A stretch of 64,000 nucleotides of DNA from Agrypnia vestita (Eukaryota > Arthropoda > Insecta > Trichoptera > Phryganeidae): positions 1 through 64,000 of the forward strand of contig JADDOH010002037.1 in the NCBI GenBank assembly GCA_016648135.1. The letters run 5' to 3'. The first letter of the stretch is position 1; each line of letters begins with the position of its first letter. A program made the position numbers and the translations under genes. The notes below the pieces were generated by a model. That model did no database searches. It was not told the origin of the DNA and saw nothing but the letters and a program-made list of their open reading frames with translations. This document shows, piece after piece, positions 62,517 through 64,000 of this stretch.

Positions 62517-64000
62517 ATGTTATCAAGAAAAGATAAAAGTGTAATCATTTTCTAGCTATCGGAAACTAAGGCCTATCGATGTAACAGTTATAACACAAGG
62601 AAATTGTTAGTCATACGAGTGAACTAGATTTTTTTTATAAAGAATATGTTGTGTAATTAAGATATATTATGGGGAATTAAAGCTAAGGCAGAAATATCAA
62701 CCAATAAAAATTAATTGCAGTCATCGAGGATTGTATGAATTCCGTTAAAAATATGTGATAAGTTAACGGTATAGATTATTTTGAAAAACATTACTCATAG
62801 ACGTGGGTAAAAATTATGATTAACTGAAACTAAAAATATATATTTATAATTTCAGTGGTTACCTGAGGATTTAAACTTCCCAAAGCCTTATATATTTTGA
62901 GAAATTTTTACATTTACAATCATTTAATGAGGTAGAAAAAACTAGTTATTAGAATGGTTTCTCATTATTTTTTATGTATACGTACAAATAATATGCGTAT
63001 TTTGTATCAAATATTATAATATAGGTGGGTTTGAAATATATCACACAAATTTGAACGACGAAATGTCGTCGTAAATTTTGAATTCGCCGGATATTTTCAC
63101 GTTGATTTATAAAAATAACCATGCTGATGATTTAAGCTTTGAATTCCTCTCTGAATCATTTTTTGAGATGTAACTCATTTTCGTTTCAACCCCTAAATAT
63201 AAATGGAAAAGTTCGAAGATGACGTCATCTAACAACCTTCCGTCATAACCTTACATCTTGAGTCATCTCTTTTCAATAGAAATTGCTTGAGTCATGGGAT
63301 GGGCTGCGTTGTCATGCTTATAATATATGACTCAAACAGGGGCGCGAACTGTATACAGTAAAAGAATTGCGCATGAGTATAGTTCATTCGAATTAAATCT
63401 AAATTACATCACACGTTACTATTTGATGTATTGCGGATTAGTTATGTAGATTTAGTGCTAATAGTTTTCACATTAGTATTTTAAGTATGTAGAAATTTTT
63501 TTTTGAAAGAATCTATAAATATCAAATAAAGCTGCGCATGAGTTTCGTATGGTCCAAATCTGCCATAAATGTTTACTAATTAATTAAGAGTAATGCAAAT
63601 ATACTACGTTTTTCGCACCGCCCGGTGTTTTGAATCGCGTCTTCGCTTGAATAGAATAGAATTTACAAAACGGGGCATATCTATGAGTACGTAGACTCAA
63701 ATTAGTTACATTATTAAATAATAATATAAGGGAAGAATATCCACATTTTTCAGTGAGGGTGTTATTATATAATATCCAACGAGTATATTTTCATAAAAAT
63801 ATGCTTCAGAATTATGATGAAAATTCAATTACGAGGGTATATATAATAGCGTACTAGCATATTTTAATCATAATATGCTCCAGAGAGGGTATTTCTTTCA
63901 GATGGAGGTAACCTCTAGTGAAAGATCTTCTCGCTTTTACAACATTGATAAATAGTAGTAAAACACAAGTACTGCACGCCACTGGATTCAATTTTGAGGG
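62517..64000. other. Intergenic to window end, nothing firm
   Basis: AT-rich. Near 63800-63890, AAAATATGCTTCAGAATTAT and TAATCATAATATGCTCCAGA resemble each other loosely. No gene or known repeat. Confidence 0.3.

Noticed and set aside
1..64000. CRISPR array, bacterial operons, Shine-Dalgarno sites or replication origin
   Set aside because: No regularly spaced direct repeats with unique spacers and no dense coding. SINEs, LINEs and PLE relics show a eukaryotic genome.

Overview
This window looks like a gene-poor stretch of an animal nuclear genome, most likely an arthropod and plausibly an insect. It is AT-rich. Nearly every open frame is short and interrupted, and the recognisable content is eukaryotic mobile-element debris: several LINE clades, Penelope-like element (PLE) relics, three tRNA-headed SINE-like families, a Helitron-like element with a diverged copy, solo-LTR-like sequences, TTAA-flanked DNA transposons and many fold-back repeats. 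I found no confident host protein-coding gene, no functional tRNA or rRNA gene, and nothing bacterial (no operons, CRISPR array or replication origin). The open frames used here often lack an ATG, so most are only indicators of decayed coding sequence.

Layout. 1-5.8 kb: a LINE 3' end (949-1419), PLE-like hammerhead relics, two SINE copies and an inverted repeat. 5.9-9 kb: a GC-rich patch, a 1.24-kb TTAA-flanked transposon with perfect 18-bp inverted ends (6487-7728), and a LINE tail interrupted by a SINE (8134-8957). 9-17 kb: LINE RT debris, a tandem-dimer repeat, a Helitron-like element with heat-shock-element-like motifs (13892-14372), a solo LTR (14891-15322), an L2/CR1-type LINE end (15427-16235) and a PLE GIY-YIG nuclease relic (16753-16937). 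18.8-22.1 kb: a cluster of fold-back repeats carrying hammerhead-ribozyme-like cores. 26.5-32.2 kb: SINEs, a 91-bp-arm palindrome (27889-28071) and LINE fragments in both orientations. 34-40 kb: a possible LTR, RTE-type LINE fragments, the best hammerhead-like motif (minus strand, 38485-38545) and unclassified repeats. 40.9-43.9 kb: PLE-like relics and a perfect 111-bp inverted repeat (43238-43471). 46.6-48.4 kb: a 5'-truncated LINE inserted into an older LINE tail. 49-55.2 kb: a second LTR, two tRNA-headed fold-backs and a second TTAA element. 56-58.3 kb: the second Helitron-like copy and another PLE-like fold-back. The last 6 kb holds little that I recognise.

The most coherent unusual signal is a dispersed set of hammerhead-like RNA motifs: a CTGANGA core, stem II, GAAA, then a short self-complementary stem III. 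They are mostly arranged as inverted repeats, and the window also holds a PLE nuclease relic. In the best examples the core carries the same one-base insertion before stem II. Other points worth checking are pol III promoter-like tRNA heads in fold-back form, heat-shock-element-like arrays in the Helitron, and LINE 3' hairpins that keep their shape but not their sequence.
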